Position numbers and translations under genes: made by a program
Assembly (NCBI GenBank): GCA_030528055.1
Contig: JAUMZQ010000002.1
Coordinates: forward strand, 124,001 to 188,000
Length of the DNA stretch: 64,000 bases
Source of the DNA: Streptococcus sp.
GTDB lineage: Bacteria; Bacillota; Bacilli; Lactobacillales; Streptococcaceae
Direction: 5' to 3'
The notes under the pieces: generated by a model
The model's input: the letters and a program-made list of their open reading frames with translations, nothing else
What the model was told of the DNA's origin: nothing
The model's database searches: none
Shown: piece by piece, positions 52,592-62,612 of the stretch
How the letters are laid out: every line of letters starts with the position of its first letter
Numbering within the stretch: the first letter of the stretch is position 1

Positions 52592-52840
52592 TTATGAATT
52601 ATCTTTCCGATTACGTTTTAAACTAAAATGATCTGGTACGGGATCATCACCCACTTCAGACCAAGGATGGCATCGTAAAATGCGTGCCACCCCCATCAAT
52701 ACTCCTTTTGCACCGTGTTTCTCAATCGCTTCAATCATATAGTTGGAACAAGTTGGTTTAAAGCGACAAGACGGTTGAAAAATAGGAGAAATAAATTTTT
52801 GATAAAAACGAACTGGAAAAATCAAACACTTTTTTATCAT
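52592..52840 (-). CDS. yidD: Membrane protein insertion efficiency factor YidD
   Basis: An 82-residue protein with the full family signature: [49 protein letters not shown]. The three cysteines and the amphipathic N-terminus are typical. It assists YidC/Sec membrane insertion. The start overlaps the rluB stop by four bases. Confidence 0.95.
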   Translation of the reverse strand: MIKKCLIFPVRFYQKFISPIFQPSCRFKPTCSNYMIEAIEKHGAKGVLMGVARILRCHPWSEVGDDPVPDHFSLKRNRKDNS

Positions 52841-53568
52841 TTTTTCTTACCTAAAGTGACGGCTAAAGTATGCAACTGGCTGACTTCTTTTTTACTCAAT
52901 TTCCGTGATTCTCCCGGACGAAGACCATTCAAATCTAAACAACCAAATCGCGTACGAGAAAGTTTATCTACCTTTAATCCAACTGCTTCAAACATTTTCT
53001 TCACTTGATGATTGCGTCCTTCATGAATAGTCAACTCAACAATGGAACGATCTTTTGCAGCATCTACTTTAATGATATTGTAAACTGCTGGTTTGGTCTT
53101 TTTTCCGTCTATTACAATTCCCTTAGTTAGAGGACGCAGTTTTTCTTTATTAGCAATTCCTTTAACACGCGCCACATAAACTTTATCAATCTCATTTCTT
53201 GGGTGAATCATCTCATCTGTAAAGTCTCCATCATTTGTCAAAATTAAGATACCAGAAGTATCCCAGTCAAGACGTCCAACAGGATAAATTCGTTCTTTAA
53301 CTTGCGGTAGTAAATCAATTACTGTTTTGCGACCTTTATCGTCTGAAACACTCGAAATAACGCCTCTAGGTTTATTTAAAAGATAGTAGACCTTTTCTTC
53401 ATTATAAATCGGTTGTCCTTCTACTTCCACCCTGTCACCAGATTTGACAGATGTTGCAAGTTCTCTTACTACCTGACCATTCACTGTAACCAAACCTTGC
53501 TTGATAAGATCTTCTGCTTTTCGACGACTTGCAACTCCTGCATGGGCAATATATTTATTGATTCTCAT
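52837..53568 (-). CDS. rluB: 23S rRNA pseudouridine synthase RluB-type
   Basis: A 243-residue enzyme: S4 RNA-binding domain at 1-60 ([31 protein letters not shown]), catalytic domain with the Asp in [19 protein letters not shown], and the C-terminal [15 protein letters not shown]. It converts a uridine of 23S rRNA to pseudouridine. It overlaps scpB by 14 bases in a tightly packed operon. Confidence 0.95.
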   Translation of the reverse strand: MRINKYIAHAGVASRRKAEDLIKQGLVTVNGQVVRELATSVKSGDRVEVEGQPIYNEEKVYYLLNKPRGVISSVSDDKGRKTVIDLLPQVKERIYPVGRLDWDTSGILILTNDGDFTDEMIHPRNEIDKVYVARVKGIANKEKLRPLTKGIVIDGKKTKPAVYNIIKVDAAKDRSIVELTIHEGRNHQVKKMFEAVGLKVDKLSRTRFGCLDLNGLRPGESRKLSKKEVSQLHTLAVTLGKKK

Positions 53569-54127
53569 CTATTTCATTTGTCCTTTCAACAAAAAGCTGA
53601 CCTTCCTCAGCTACCAATTCTAGATCATCCACAACTGGTAATTCTTCTAAACAGTTAATTCCCATATAGTCTAGGAAATATTCTGTCGTGATATACAAAT
53701 TTGGGCGTCCAATCACTTCTTTTTTACCATTTTCACGAATCAATTCAAATGCTTGCAACTTAGAGATAGCGCCACTAGAATTAACACCCCTGATAGCATC
53801 TATTTCAATCCTAGTAATGGGTTGTTTATAAGCGATAATTGACAGGGTTTCTAACGATGCACGAGACAAACTTTGGTTGATTGGAGCTCGAGAGTATTCT
53901 CGCAAAACATCGGCGAATTCTGGTTTTGTAACCAATCTATAAGTATTGGAAGTCTGTAAAAGAGCCAAACTACTGTCCGGATTTGATTGATAATTTTCAG
54001 CTAATTTTTCTAAGCTCTGAATAACGCCGGTTGAAGGCAAAGAAAGAATTTCCGATAACTGATGAACTTTTAAACCATCCTCACCTGCTACAAACAGCAA
54101 AGCTTCCATTTCTGCTAACTTACTCAT
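53555..54127 (-). CDS. scpB: Segregation and condensation protein B
   Basis: A 190-residue kleisin-interacting winged-helix protein: [21 protein letters not shown] at the start and [32 protein letters not shown] in the second winged helix are the ScpB blocks. It forms the condensin-like complex with ScpA and SMC for chromosome segregation. It overlaps scpA by eight bases. Confidence 0.96.
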   Translation of the reverse strand: MSKLAEMEALLFVAGEDGLKVHQLSEILSLPSTGVIQSLEKLAENYQSNPDSSLALLQTSNTYRLVTKPEFADVLREYSRAPINQSLSRASLETLSIIAYKQPITRIEIDAIRGVNSSGAISKLQAFELIRENGKKEVIGRPNLYITTEYFLDYMGINCLEELPVVDDLELVAEEGQLFVERTNEIDENQ

Positions 54128-54830
54128 TTTTGTTTCCCACTAAATAAATATTTCCAAAGTTTTCTTCTTGAATTACTAATACTTCCTGTACTTTTACCAA
54201 TTCCAAAGTTGCCAAAAAAAGAGTAATCACTTCATTCATATCTCTACTTTTTGAAAAGATGTCTTGCAAGTTAATTTTCTTTTGAAAAGAACATTGTTTT
54301 CGAACAATATCCATCATATCCTCAATTTTATACTCATCTTTTACAATGGTTGTGTGGCTTTTAGAAAATTCCTCTTGTTTTTTTGCAATCACTTTTGAAA
54401 AAGCGAGAAAAAGGTCAATTGTTGACTTATCGTGTAGTAATTCCGCATCTTCATAAACCAATTCTATTTTTGGTTTAGAATAGTAAAGTGCACGATTTTC
54501 ATGTTGAGCAGACATCCTTTCTCCCAAGAGCTTAAATTTACGGTATTCTTCTATTTGAGAAAGTAAATCTTGTTCAAGATCGTCTTCTAAATCTGCATTT
54601 TCAACAATTTTAGGCAATAACTTACGACTCTTGATGAGCATCAATTGGCTAGCCATCACCATGTATTCTCCAGCTACTTCTAATTTCATAGCCTGCAAGG
54701 TTGATACATAAGTCAAATACTGCTCAATAACCTCTGTAATCGGCACATCGTAAATATCCACTTGGTATTTAGAAACCAAATGAAGTAATAAGTCCAGTGG
54801 CCCTTCAAAATCTTTTAATTTGATGTCCAT
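54120..54830 (-). CDS. scpA: Segregation and condensation protein A
   Basis: A 236-residue kleisin. The N-terminus [39 protein letters not shown] binds the SMC neck; the C-terminal winged helix ([17 protein letters not shown] form) binds the SMC head. Partner of ScpB encoded next. The start is one base after the XerD-like gene's stop. Confidence 0.96.
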   Translation of the reverse strand: MDIKLKDFEGPLDLLLHLVSKYQVDIYDVPITEVIEQYLTYVSTLQAMKLEVAGEYMVMASQLMLIKSRKLLPKIVENADLEDDLEQDLLSQIEEYRKFKLLGERMSAQHENRALYYSKPKIELVYEDAELLHDKSTIDLFLAFSKVIAKKQEEFSKSHTTIVKDEYKIEDMMDIVRKQCSFQKKINLQDIFSKSRDMNEVITLFLATLELVKVQEVLVIQEENFGNIYLVGNKNE

Positions 54831-54831
54831 T

Positions 54832-55563
54832 CTATTTATACTTTTCTAATGTAATCAATGTTTTTAACCCTAAATCCCGAGCAATATCATCAATTGTCAT
54901 TCCTTTTTCTCTTTGTCTTAAAATAAATTGTTCTCGTAAACTCTGAGCGGATAATTTCTCTTGTCCTTGTTCTGACAAAAAAGCTTCTAATTGACGAAAA
55001 CCCCATTGACGAGAATAAGATTTTCCATTTTTTTCAAACAAGTAGGTACCCGTTAGATAAGAGTCCATTTCTTTAACTAGTGTATCTGGAATCTTGATAA
55101 TTCGCTTTTGACCCGATTTTTCAACTTTAAGAACTTGAAAATCCAAGTTCACATCTGCAACCTTAATTTGTAAAATTTCGCTTGGCAATAAACCAATTTC
55201 AAGAACCAACAAGGCTATCAACCGACCTTTTGGTACAATTGACTCATTCCAAAAAGCTGACAAATCCAATAGCTGACTTTCATGTTCTTTTGAAACTGGA
55301 ACTTTAGGCAAGGTTAATCTATGATATTCTGTAAGTATCTGTTTTTGATACAAATAATATAAAAATTGATTTACAGCAGAGAGTTTTCTCTTCTGAACAC
55401 TAGCTTTAAAATCTTTAATAGAAGCTTGATAAATTCGTAAATTCATTTCTGTTATTTTCCCATGAATTTCTTCTACGAATTGCTCTAAGTCATAAAAATA
55501 GGCAATCTTAGAATTCTCCGAAATATTTTTTTGTTCTAAAAAAAGTTCAATATATTCTTTCAT
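54832..55563 (-). CDS. XerD-like tyrosine-recombinase-fold protein with missing catalytic residues
   Basis: A 243-residue protein with a SAM-like N-terminal domain and the recombinase C-domain fold. Compared with active enzymes, the first catalytic Arg is absent (IGLLPSEIL at 124-131, where LRxSEL is expected) and the His of HxLR is Gln207 (QSLR). The second Arg (R210) and a C-terminal Tyr (Y242) remain. Streptococci use XerS elsewhere for dimer resolution, and this family is already known as XerD-like with unconserved active sites. Its fixed position before scpA suggests a structural or chromosome-related role. Confidence 0.85.
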   Translation of the reverse strand: MKEYIELFLEQKNISENSKIAYFYDLEQFVEEIHGKITEMNLRIYQASIKDFKASVQKRKLSAVNQFLYYLYQKQILTEYHRLTLPKVPVSKEHESQLLDLSAFWNESIVPKGRLIALLVLEIGLLPSEILQIKVADVNLDFQVLKVEKSGQKRIIKIPDTLVKEMDSYLTGTYLFEKNGKSYSRQWGFRQLEAFLSEQGQEKLSAQSLREQFILRQREKGMTIDDIARDLGLKTLITLEKYK

Positions 55564-56021
55564 TTTTTATGAATCTCATATTTACTGGTAAAATTATGCA
55601 TTAGCGAGTTAACGATTTTTAAAATTGATTTTCTAGTAATAATCCCCAGAAAATATCCGTTCTCATCAACAACAGATAAGAATGGATCATCTACTAATTG
55701 GTGAAGAACTTCTGTAATCGTGTAGTCAGGAGAAAGCACACGAACATCTTTCTTTGTCATATGCACAATATCGGTTGACATAAACTCTTTTTCTGTTAAT
55801 TCGTGTCGCAAACGATAAGCCATAATATCTGTTAAAGAAATCGTTCCAACGAATTTTTTCTCATCTGTCACAACCGGTACACGCGAGTAGGTCATCTGAC
55901 TCAACAATAGCATTGCATGGTCTGCATTGTGACTATCAACTAAGACTGCTAAATTAGCTTCTGGTGTGAGAAATGTATCTTCATGTTCCAGAAGATAATC
56001 TTCAAATTCTTTAGCAATCAT
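55560..56021 (-). CDS. cbpB: CBS-domain protein, probable c-di-AMP binder CbpB/DarB
   Basis: A 153-residue protein with two CBS motifs: SRVPVVTDEKKFVGTISLTDIMAYR and LSVVDENGYFLGIITRKSILKIV. This size and pairing match CbpB of Listeria and DarB of Bacillus, c-di-AMP-binding regulators of the stringent response and anaplerosis. It overlaps its neighbours on both sides by four bases, so it is part of the murI-to-yidD operon. Confidence 0.82.
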   Translation of the reverse strand: MIAKEFEDYLLEHEDTFLTPEANLAVLVDSHNADHAMLLLSQMTYSRVPVVTDEKKFVGTISLTDIMAYRLRHELTEKEFMSTDIVHMTKKDVRVLSPDYTITEVLHQLVDDPFLSVVDENGYFLGIITRKSILKIVNSLMHNFTSKYEIHKK

Positions 56022-56539
56022 CTTACAAACTCCTTAGAAAGACTTGGATAAAGTTCGTGATTTCTCATGTAAAAATCTACATAAAAATGGTTCTCATCAA
56101 TACCGACCTTTGCATATAAACGTTCACTGATTAAACCGCGTGGCTGACTAATTGAGCCCGGATTTAAAAATAACGTTTTTCCTTCCATTCTAGCTTCTGG
56201 AACATGTAAATGACCGTATAGACAAATATCAGCATGTTCTTCCTGTGCCCAAAAATCTAATTTTTGAAAGCCAAAATTAATTTGAAAAAGATGACCATGT
56301 GTCTGAGCAATAATTGTCCCATCTAAGTCTGTCACTAAACTTTCTGGATAACCACCATAAAAATCCATATTTCCTGCAACTACTTTTATTCCATCCCAAA
56401 TAGCATCATCAAAAGGAAGCTCTGAATCCCCATTATGAAAAATAGCATCCACTTTTCCTAAATAATGGTTTTTTATTTCTTCGACAATCGCACGATCCCC
56501 ATGGGAATCACTCATTACTATAATTGTTTGCTTTGCCAT
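56018..56539 (-). CDS. YfcE-family metallophosphoesterase
   Basis: A 173-residue phosphodiesterase. Metal ligands: [34 protein letters not shown] and [10 protein letters not shown], all characteristic of the YfcE/MJ0936 group. It hydrolyses model phosphodiesters; the natural substrate is not known. It overlaps the 3' end of the nucleotide diphosphatase gene by 22 bases. Confidence 0.9.
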   Translation of the reverse strand: MAKQTIIVMSDSHGDRAIVEEIKNHYLGKVDAIFHNGDSELPFDDAIWDGIKVVAGNMDFYGGYPESLVTDLDGTIIAQTHGHLFQINFGFQKLDFWAQEEHADICLYGHLHVPEARMEGKTLFLNPGSISQPRGLISERLYAKVGIDENHFYVDFYMRNHELYPSLSKEFVR

Positions 56540-57507
56540 GTTGGAAACACCTCCACTAATTTTTTCACTGCTTGGGCACGATGAGATTGCATGTTCTTTT
56601 CTTCCATCGTCAGCTCAGCAGATGTTTTCCCCGTTTCACCCACCAAGAAAAGTGGGTCGTAACCAAATCCATTTTCTCCCTTTGGCTCATAAGCAATATA
56701 ACCAAACCAATCGGCTTCTACCACTAAACTCTCTTGATCTGGTATTGCTACTACTAGTGTAGTATGAAAATGCGCTTTCCGATCTTTCATATCAAAAACC
56801 ATAGCCAATTCATGTAAAAGTTTAGCATTGTTCTCACTATCTGTCGCCTCACTTCCAGCAAAACGAGCAGACCACACTCCAGGAAGACCTCCTAAAACAT
56901 CTACCTGTAAGCCCGAATCATCTGCCAATACCATTTTACCGGTTATTTTGGAAATTGTCTCAGCCTTCAAACGAGCATTTTCTTCAAATGTTGTTTCTGT
57001 TTCTTCAACTTCTGGCAGTTCTGGATAGTCAGTAAGATTTTCTACTTTATAGCCCATCTGTTCAAAAATAGTGCGAAATTCTGCTGTTTTTCCTTGATTA
57101 CGAGTAGCTATTAAAATAGTATCTCCTATTGTCTGAGGTTCTTCCACTGTTTGTCCAAAAAAATCAGTCAGAGAAACTGCTTCTGAGTTAGGTAGAAAAA
57201 TTTTCTTTATTTGTTCATTTTTTACTACCAAGATAGAGCCTTTATGAGAAATAGCCTTCAAATTTCTACCTTGATTTTCATTTATTATTTGTAGGATGAA
57301 CTGAACAAAACGCATTGGAGAACGATACTTAACAGTGACAACAGAAAGATAACTTCCTTCTTCTAGTAGTGATTGTAATTCTCTTTGAATCTGTTCTACT
57401 TGCTTAGAAGGAACTTCAAAGAATTCATATCCTGACCGATACTTCGGAATCCATTCTCCAATATACCAATCATTTTCATCCTTGTATTCGTAAATTTTAC
57501 TTGTCAT
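56518..57507 (-). CDS. rdgB: Non-canonical purine NTP pyrophosphatase with N-terminal extension
   Basis: A 329-residue protein, started at ATG 57507 ([23 protein letters not shown]). Residues about 130-320 are the HAM1/RdgB domain: [53 protein letters not shown] and [10 protein letters not shown]. It removes ITP and XTP from the nucleotide pool. The first 125 residues form an extra domain of unknown role that is usual in streptococci. The start overlaps the murI stop (ATGA). Confidence 0.93.
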   Translation of the reverse strand: MTSKIYEYKDENDWYIGEWIPKYRSGYEFFEVPSKQVEQIQRELQSLLEEGSYLSVVTVKYRSPMRFVQFILQIINENQGRNLKAISHKGSILVVKNEQIKKIFLPNSEAVSLTDFFGQTVEEPQTIGDTILIATRNQGKTAEFRTIFEQMGYKVENLTDYPELPEVEETETTFEENARLKAETISKITGKMVLADDSGLQVDVLGGLPGVWSARFAGSEATDSENNAKLLHELAMVFDMKDRKAHFHTTLVVAIPDQESLVVEADWFGYIAYEPKGENGFGYDPLFLVGETGKTSAELTMEEKNMQSHRAQAVKKLVEVFPTWQSKQL

Positions 57508-58298
57508 AATGTCACATGCTCCACTTTCACCGCTTGATTCAGCCATGCTTCAGCAATCGTTGCAAAACTGTGAGCATTTGCTGTTGTGTAAAATTGATGT
57601 TCTAATAATTGCTTCTCTCGGCTAGTATTGATTTCAAAATAATTGAGTAAAACAGAGATGTCTCGAACACACTCTGCTCCACTATCAATTAACTTTACAT
57701 TTGGTCCCATCATATTCTGAATGATAGGACGTAGCAATGGATAATGAGTACAACCCAGAACTAAAGTATCAATCTTTCCTGCCAGTGGATGTAGCGTTTC
57801 ATAAACAACTTTTTTGGTAACACTAGAATGAAGTTCATTGGACTCCACCAAGGGTACAAACTTAGGACAAGGTAGGCTAATTACTTGCATTTCAGGTGAA
57901 AATGTTGCAATTTTTTTTGAGTAAATATCTGATTTTACTGTCATTAAGGTACCGATGACCCCAATTTTACCACTAACAGTAGATTTTATAGCAGCACTAG
58001 CACCCGGTAAAATAACTCCTAAAACAGGAATATCTAGTTGCTCTTTGATTTCTTCCCAAACAACTGCTGTCGCAGTATTACAAGCAATAACAATCATTTT
58101 CACATTTTTTGTAAGAAGAAAATTGACTAATTGCCATGTATAAGTACGAATTTGATTTGCAGGTCTTGGACCATAAGGGGCACGTGCAGAATCTCCAATG
58201 TAAACTACTTTTTCGTGAGGAAGTTGACGCATCAATTCGCGGACAACCGTCAAACCACCCACTCCTGAGTCTAGAAAACCAATTGGTCGATTATCCAT
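57504..58298 (-). CDS. murI: Glutamate racemase
   Basis: A 264-residue enzyme making D-glutamate for peptidoglycan. The two catalytic cysteines are in [10 protein letters not shown] and [10 protein letters not shown]; the N-terminus [17 protein letters not shown] and the ends are standard. Translational coupling with the next gene is shown by the ATGA overlap. A hairpin at 58320-58359 separates it from yneF. Confidence 0.97.
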   Translation of the reverse strand: MDNRPIGFLDSGVGGLTVVRELMRQLPHEKVVYIGDSARAPYGPRPANQIRTYTWQLVNFLLTKNVKMIVIACNTATAVVWEEIKEQLDIPVLGVILPGASAAIKSTVSGKIGVIGTLMTVKSDIYSKKIATFSPEMQVISLPCPKFVPLVESNELHSSVTKKVVYETLHPLAGKIDTLVLGCTHYPLLRPIIQNMMGPNVKLIDSGAECVRDISVLLNYFEINTSREKQLLEHQFYTTANAHSFATIAEAWLNQAVKVEHVTL

Positions 58299-58319
58299 AA
58301 AAACTTCTTTCTAAAATAA

Positions 58320-58359
58320 GGGATTGGGACTTATCGTAAGAATGATTCGTCCAAATCCC
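58320..58359 (-). other. Hairpin between yneF and murI
   Basis: GGGATT-T-GGAC and GTCC-C-AATCCC form a 10-bp stem with one mismatch, followed by TTATTTT on the minus strand. It could be a leaky terminator that isolates murI. Confidence 0.45.
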
Positions 58360-58404
58360 AATTTTCATATTCTATTTTTTGTAATTAATCTTTACGAAGT
58401 GAAA

Positions 58405-58656
58405 TCATTTCTTTTTCTTATTTCTTTTCTCAAGCTCTGCTTTTTGTTGGTTGATAATTTGACGATAAACTTGTTGTACTTTTGCCTCACTTGGACGCTG
58501 ACCAGCAGAACTGAGCATTGTACGAACCGCATCTGCATTTAAACGTGGATTATTTGCAATTTCTTTTTCAAATTGCTTGCGAAGCATATACATTCCTAAA
58601 ATAACTCCTCCACCGAAAGCAAGAATAATTAGTAAAATAGCTAACAAAATATTCAT
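58405..58656 (-). CDS. yneF: YneF-family (UPF0154) membrane protein
   Basis: An 83-residue protein: an N-terminal helix [22 protein letters not shown] and a cytoplasmic tail with [32 protein letters not shown], the family signature. Function unknown, conserved in Firmicutes. Lies between lysA and murI on the same strand. Confidence 0.9.
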   Translation of the reverse strand: MNILLAILLIILAFGGGVILGMYMLRKQFEKEIANNPRLNADAVRTMLSSAGQRPSEAKVQQVYRQIINQQKAELEKRNKKKK

Positions 58657-58708
58657 AGTTAATTTTCTCCTCTTGTTGTTACATTCTTCTCATTATATCA
58701 AATATTGT

Positions 58709-59959
58709 TCATTTTTCAAAGTCAAATCCATAGAGAGTTGCAAAATAATCATCTGGCTTTTCCGCTCTACGTATCATACGTGCATCCCCATTTTCCTGTA
58801 GAAGAATCTCGCTAGAACGTAATTTAGCATTGTATTGATAGCCCATTGAAAAACCGTGTGCTCCTGTGTCGTGAATAATCAAAGTATCTCCAACAAAACT
58901 CTCTGGCAATTCTCTTTGAATCGCAAACTTATCATTGTTCTCACAAAGGCTACCGACCACATCTACTGTCTCCAATTTTCCATTTGGGTTGTCCATATTA
59001 GTGATGTGATGATAAGAACCGTACATGGCTGGACGAAGTAAGTTTACAGCAGAAGCATCTACTCCTAGATAAGTGCGATAGGTCTGTTTTTTACGGATTA
59101 CCTTTGTTACAAGTAAACCATGTGGTGCCAACATAAATCGACCCAATTCTGTAAAAATTTTGACTTGATCCAAACCAGCTGGCGTCAAAATTTCTTCGTA
59201 AACTTGACGAACCTTATCCCCAATTAGCAAAATATCATTGGCTTCTTCTTCTGGCAGGTAATTGATTCCAATTCCACCTGAAAGATTGATAAAATCTAAG
59301 CGAACTCCTGTCTCTTTTACAATTTCCACCACTAGTTGAAATAATTGACGAGCCAATGCAGGATAGTAGTCATTGCTAACTGTATTGGATGCTAAGAGGG
59401 CATGAATTCCAAATTTTTCTGTTCCCAATTCTTTTAGTTGTTTGAAAGATTGGATGATTTGTTCTTTTGTCATCCCAAATTTTGATTCTTCAGGATGATC
59501 CATAATGCTCGTACCTAATTCAAATACACCACCAGGATTATAACGGCAGGAAATAACTTTAGGTATGCCAGCTGATTCTTTCAAAAAAGCTATATCTTCA
59601 TAAGCGTCTAAATTAATAATGGCTCCTAATTCTCTTGCAAACTGGAACTCTTGAGCAGGTGTATTGTTGGAGGAAAACATAATGTCATCCCCTGAAAAAC
59701 CAAGTTTTTGGCTCATCAATAACTCTACATAACTTGCACAATCCACACCGCACCCTTCTTCTTGTAAAATTTTGAGAATTGCTGGTGTTGGTGTCGCCTT
59801 AACTGCAAAATATTCTTTAAAACCTTTGTTCCATGAAAAAGCTTGATTAACCGCACGCGCCGTTTGACGAATACCTTTTTCATCATAAAGATGAAAAGGC
59901 GTTGGGAATTGTTCTATAATTCCAGTTAACTTTTCTGCACTAATAAAAGGAGTCTTCAT
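58709..59959 (-). CDS. lysA: Diaminopimelate decarboxylase
   Basis: A 416-residue PLP enzyme of the fold III family. PLP Lys lies in YFAVKATPTP, the glycine loop in INLSGGIGINYLPEE, and the catalytic Cys in VGSLCENNDKFA. It makes lysine, which in streptococci is also the third residue of the peptidoglycan stem, matching the MurE type in this window. The start follows a poor SD. Confidence 0.94.
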   Translation of the reverse strand: MKTPFISAEKLTGIIEQFPTPFHLYDEKGIRQTARAVNQAFSWNKGFKEYFAVKATPTPAILKILQEEGCGVDCASYVELLMSQKLGFSGDDIMFSSNNTPAQEFQFARELGAIINLDAYEDIAFLKESAGIPKVISCRYNPGGVFELGTSIMDHPEESKFGMTKEQIIQSFKQLKELGTEKFGIHALLASNTVSNDYYPALARQLFQLVVEIVKETGVRLDFINLSGGIGINYLPEEEANDILLIGDKVRQVYEEILTPAGLDQVKIFTELGRFMLAPHGLLVTKVIRKKQTYRTYLGVDASAVNLLRPAMYGSYHHITNMDNPNGKLETVDVVGSLCENNDKFAIQRELPESFVGDTLIIHDTGAHGFSMGYQYNAKLRSSEILLQENGDARMIRRAEKPDDYFATLYGFDFEK

Positions 59960-60002
59960 TTTTTTCTACTTTCTATTTGGTTTACCAACACTATTATAAC
60001 AT

Positions 60003-60047
60003 AAAATGCACAGAGTCCCTATTCATACAAAAAACTCTGTGCATTTT
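60003..60047. terminator. Terminator between BI-1 gene and lysA
   Basis: Perfect 14-bp arms 60003-60016 (AAAATGCACAGAGT) and 60034-60047; T runs on both sides. Confidence 0.8.
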
Positions 60048-60070
60048 TCTATCAAATAATTTGATTTCTA

Positions 60071-60760
60071 TTAATTTCTTCTTCCAAAAAGTCTCAAAAT
60101 ATTAAGGAAAAGGTTGATAAAGTCTAAATAAAGATGTAAAGCCAATGATACAGCCCAGTTGTTTCCTGGATTACCATTGCTTTGTTCGTATACATAGCGG
60201 ATCTTTTGATTATCCCAAGCAATTAAACCTGAGAAGATGACAACACCCACAATGCTAATAATAAAATCTAAAGTTCCACTTCCCAAAAAGATATTGACAA
60301 CACTGGCAATAATGATACCAATGAGTACTCCTAAACAAGCTCTTCCTATACCAGATAAATCCTTTTTTGTCACCCGACCAACGATAGCCATTACAAAGAA
60401 CATAATAGAAGATGTTACAAAAGCGGATACAACGGAAGAGTATGTATAGGTTGCTAAAACGATACTTAAAGTGAATCCGTTTACAGCAGAATATAGCAAG
60501 TAAACTGGAAACGCTGCTGGACTATTGTTGATTGCCAAACCATGAGCCCAGTAAACTAAAATTAGCTCCGCTGCGATAGCAACGTAAAAAATCATAGTGC
60601 TACCAGATAAAATTGAAACAATAGCCCCTGGAAATGCAACTATTGTTAAAAATGCTACAAGAGCAGAAACTCCGATACCTACTCCTACTAAAGAGTAAAT
60701 CTTTGCGTAAAAGGAATTGATATCGCTTGTTTGATCATAAAAAACTGAATTTTTGTCCAT
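60071..60760 (-). CDS. Bax inhibitor-1/YccA-family membrane protein
   Basis: A 229-residue protein with seven helices, started at ATG 60760 (MDKNSVFYDQTSDINSFYAKIYSLVGVG) behind GGAG. AWDNQKIRYVYEQ and the C-terminal ALHLYLDFINLFLNILRLFG are the BI-1 signatures. Members form pH-sensitive calcium leak channels. The specific role in streptococci is not known. Confidence 0.9.
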   Translation of the reverse strand: MDKNSVFYDQTSDINSFYAKIYSLVGVGIGVSALVAFLTIVAFPGAIVSILSGSTMIFYVAIAAELILVYWAHGLAINNSPAAFPVYLLYSAVNGFTLSIVLATYTYSSVVSAFVTSSIMFFVMAIVGRVTKKDLSGIGRACLGVLIGIIIASVVNIFLGSGTLDFIISIVGVVIFSGLIAWDNQKIRYVYEQSNGNPGNNWAVSLALHLYLDFINLFLNILRLFGRRN

Positions 60761-60780
60761 ATTTTTCTCCATTCTACAAA

Positions 60781-61272
60781 TTAATGTTTCATCGTTTTGC
60801 GATGAAAATTCTTTCGATTACTAACTTTTCGTCTCCAAGGCGCTGTTGCCTCTTTAATGGCCCAATATTTATCAACCATGGTTACAATATAAGACTCCTT
60901 ATATCGCGGCGGTGCAATAGTTGCTCCCCACATGTGTTTGATAATAATATCTTCTTCAACTTTATTAAGTTGAGTAATTTTTCGGGCATTTCGAACTGCT
61001 AGTCTTGGGTGCACCCATGCGTGACTTTTCTTGAATTTGGTTTCTCTCCAATCATAATAGAAAAGGTCGTGCAACAATGCTCCTCTTGCTGTGCTACTGG
61101 CATCCCAACCAAATTTTTTAGCAAGCTTGTAACTAGTATAACTCACATTAATAGAATGTTCAAGTCTATTTGAATAAATATGGTGTGGAATATCTTTCAA
61201 ACGTTGAACACTTGGGTTTTCTATTAAATATCCTACATAATCCATAAACTCCTTGTCTTTTTGATAAGGCAT
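60781..61272 (-). CDS. HD-domain protein
   Basis: A 163-residue metal-dependent phosphohydrolase fold started at ATG 61272 (MPYQKDKEFMDYVGYLI) behind GAGAGGTG. The metal site is H..HD with NRLEHSINVSYTSYKLAKKFGWD and GALLHDLFYYDW, then KHMWGATIAPP. Substrate unknown, perhaps a nucleotide. It sits between the TrmH-type gene (overlapping upstream frame region) and the BI-1 gene. Confidence 0.85.
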   Translation of the reverse strand: MPYQKDKEFMDYVGYLIENPSVQRLKDIPHHIYSNRLEHSINVSYTSYKLAKKFGWDASSTARGALLHDLFYYDWRETKFKKSHAWVHPRLAVRNARKITQLNKVEEDIIIKHMWGATIAPPRYKESYIVTMVDKYWAIKEATAPWRRKVSNRKNFHRKTMKH

Positions 61273-61313
61273 AATATCACCTCTCTTATCACTTATTATA
61301 ACATTTTTTTTAT

Positions 61314-62054
61314 TTAGCATAAGGAAAAAATTAATATTCCTGTAGCCACTGCCACATTTAGGCTCTCAGACCTCCCCTTCATTGGGATATGAAGCAACTG
61401 ATTGGCTTCTTTTTCCATCTGTTCACTAATTCCTTTTCCTTCATTTCCGACTACTAAAATAAATGAAGAGCTAGAATTTACCTCTTTATAATTCACTGAT
61501 TTTTTTGATAGACTACTGGCTAAAATGGGAAGCTCATTTTTTTGGGCTAAATCAATTAATTCAGACGTTCCCAGACGATAAATAGGGATATGAAAATGAC
61601 TACCTTGCATTGAACGCAAAGTCTTTAAATTATAAATATCTGCTGAACCAGTAGAAATAAACACCCCATCTAAACCAGCAGCATCTGCTGTACGGATAAT
61701 CGTTCCAACATTTCCAGGGTCTTGAACATCTTCTAAAAAAAGATAAATTCCTGATAAGTTTTGAGGAAACGCTATCTCTTCATAGGCAATCTCGGCTACA
61801 ATTCCTTGTGGTGTCTTGCTGTCTGCCAAATCTACCAAAATTTCTGAACTGACAAAACTGACCTGTGAAAAACCAATTAGTCTATCTGCAAACTTCTCTA
61901 ACGCAAAGATTTGCAAAATAGTTGCACCACTAGTAACAGCTTCTTCAAATAAATGCCAACCTTCAATGAGATAGGAGTTTTGCCGATATTTTTTTTGGTG
62001 TAGTTTTTTAGCTTTTTTTACCACATTATTAGCTTTTGAGGTTATAATATTCAT
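61314..62054 (-). CDS. TrmH/SpoU-family RNA 2'-O-methyltransferase
   Basis: A 246-residue SPOUT enzyme started at ATG 62054 (MNIITSKANNVVKKAKKLHQKKYRQNSYLIEGWHLFEEAV). It has the substrate-binding N-domain and the knot motifs LEDVQDPGNVGTIIRTADAAG, VVGNEGKGIS and IPMKGRSESLNVAVATGI. It methylates ribose in rRNA or tRNA. No SD precedes the ATG; TATAAT lies six bases upstream, so the transcript is probably leaderless. Confidence 0.9.
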   Translation of the reverse strand: MNIITSKANNVVKKAKKLHQKKYRQNSYLIEGWHLFEEAVTSGATILQIFALEKFADRLIGFSQVSFVSSEILVDLADSKTPQGIVAEIAYEEIAFPQNLSGIYLFLEDVQDPGNVGTIIRTADAAGLDGVFISTGSADIYNLKTLRSMQGSHFHIPIYRLGTSELIDLAQKNELPILASSLSKKSVNYKEVNSSSSFILVVGNEGKGISEQMEKEANQLLHIPMKGRSESLNVAVATGILIFSLC

Positions 62055-62060
62055 AAGAAC

Positions 62061-62069
62061 ATTATAACA
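62061..62069 (-). promoter_or_regulatory. Extended -10 giving a leaderless TrmH-type transcript
   Basis: TGTTATAAT on the minus strand (TATAAT 62066-62061), six bases, then ATG. Initiation at the normal distance would start on the A of the start codon. Confidence 0.55.
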
Positions 62070-62251
62070 CAATGGAGAATAAAAGAACTCCTACTATAGT
62101 CCTAATAACTTTTAAAAGAACCAAAACAACGGAAATGTATTATTCTATCAGGCAGGAAACATTTCTCCCATTGTGATTTGTCGTCCATATTATTTACATA
62201 ATAATTTCTACTTTTGAATAAATAATTGCAAATAGAAAGGAAGAAAGAACT

Positions 62252-62530
62252 ATGCAAAAAGTTAAAATGATTGCTCAAGGTCGTGTACAAGGAGTTGGTT
62301 TTCGTTGGGGAGTTTACTCTCTAGCCACAGAGATTGGAGGTATTACGGGTCGCGTTTGGAACAAGGATGATGGTACTGTCGAAATCTTGGCTCAGGCTGA
62401 AACCTCCGAACTGATGGCTAAATTTATCCAAGAAATCAGAAAAGGGCCGACTCCTTTTTCAAAAGTTGATTATTTGGACGTAACAATGGCCAATTTCAAA
62501 ACCTATACGGATTTTAAAATTTCAAATTAA
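62252..62530 (+). CDS. acyP: Acylphosphatase
   Basis: A 92-residue enzyme hydrolysing acyl phosphates. Catalytic Arg in GRVQGVGFRWG and Asn in GRVWNKDDGTVEI. AAAGGAAG precedes ATG 62252. It is divergent from the methyltransferase gene and precedes yidC, a common streptococcal order. Confidence 0.95.
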   Translation: MQKVKMIAQGRVQGVGFRWGVYSLATEIGGITGRVWNKDDGTVEILAQAETSELMAKFIQEIRKGPTPFSKVDYLDVTMANFKTYTDFKISN

Positions 62531-62612
62531 GTCTAGAGAACTATTGTATAATTCTTGAAAAAACAGTAGAATAGATAAGTATTATTTTTTATATAAAAGG
62601 AAATTAAAAAAC

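Noticed and set aside
57487..57495. TACGAATA, a competence (ComX) box-like octamer
   Set aside because: It falls inside the rdgB coding frame near the start (Tyr-Glu-Tyr codons) with no gene correctly placed downstream.
62102..62290. 62-codon minus-strand frame over the acyP start
   Set aside because: Overlaps the acyP SD and start on the other strand and has no support of its own.
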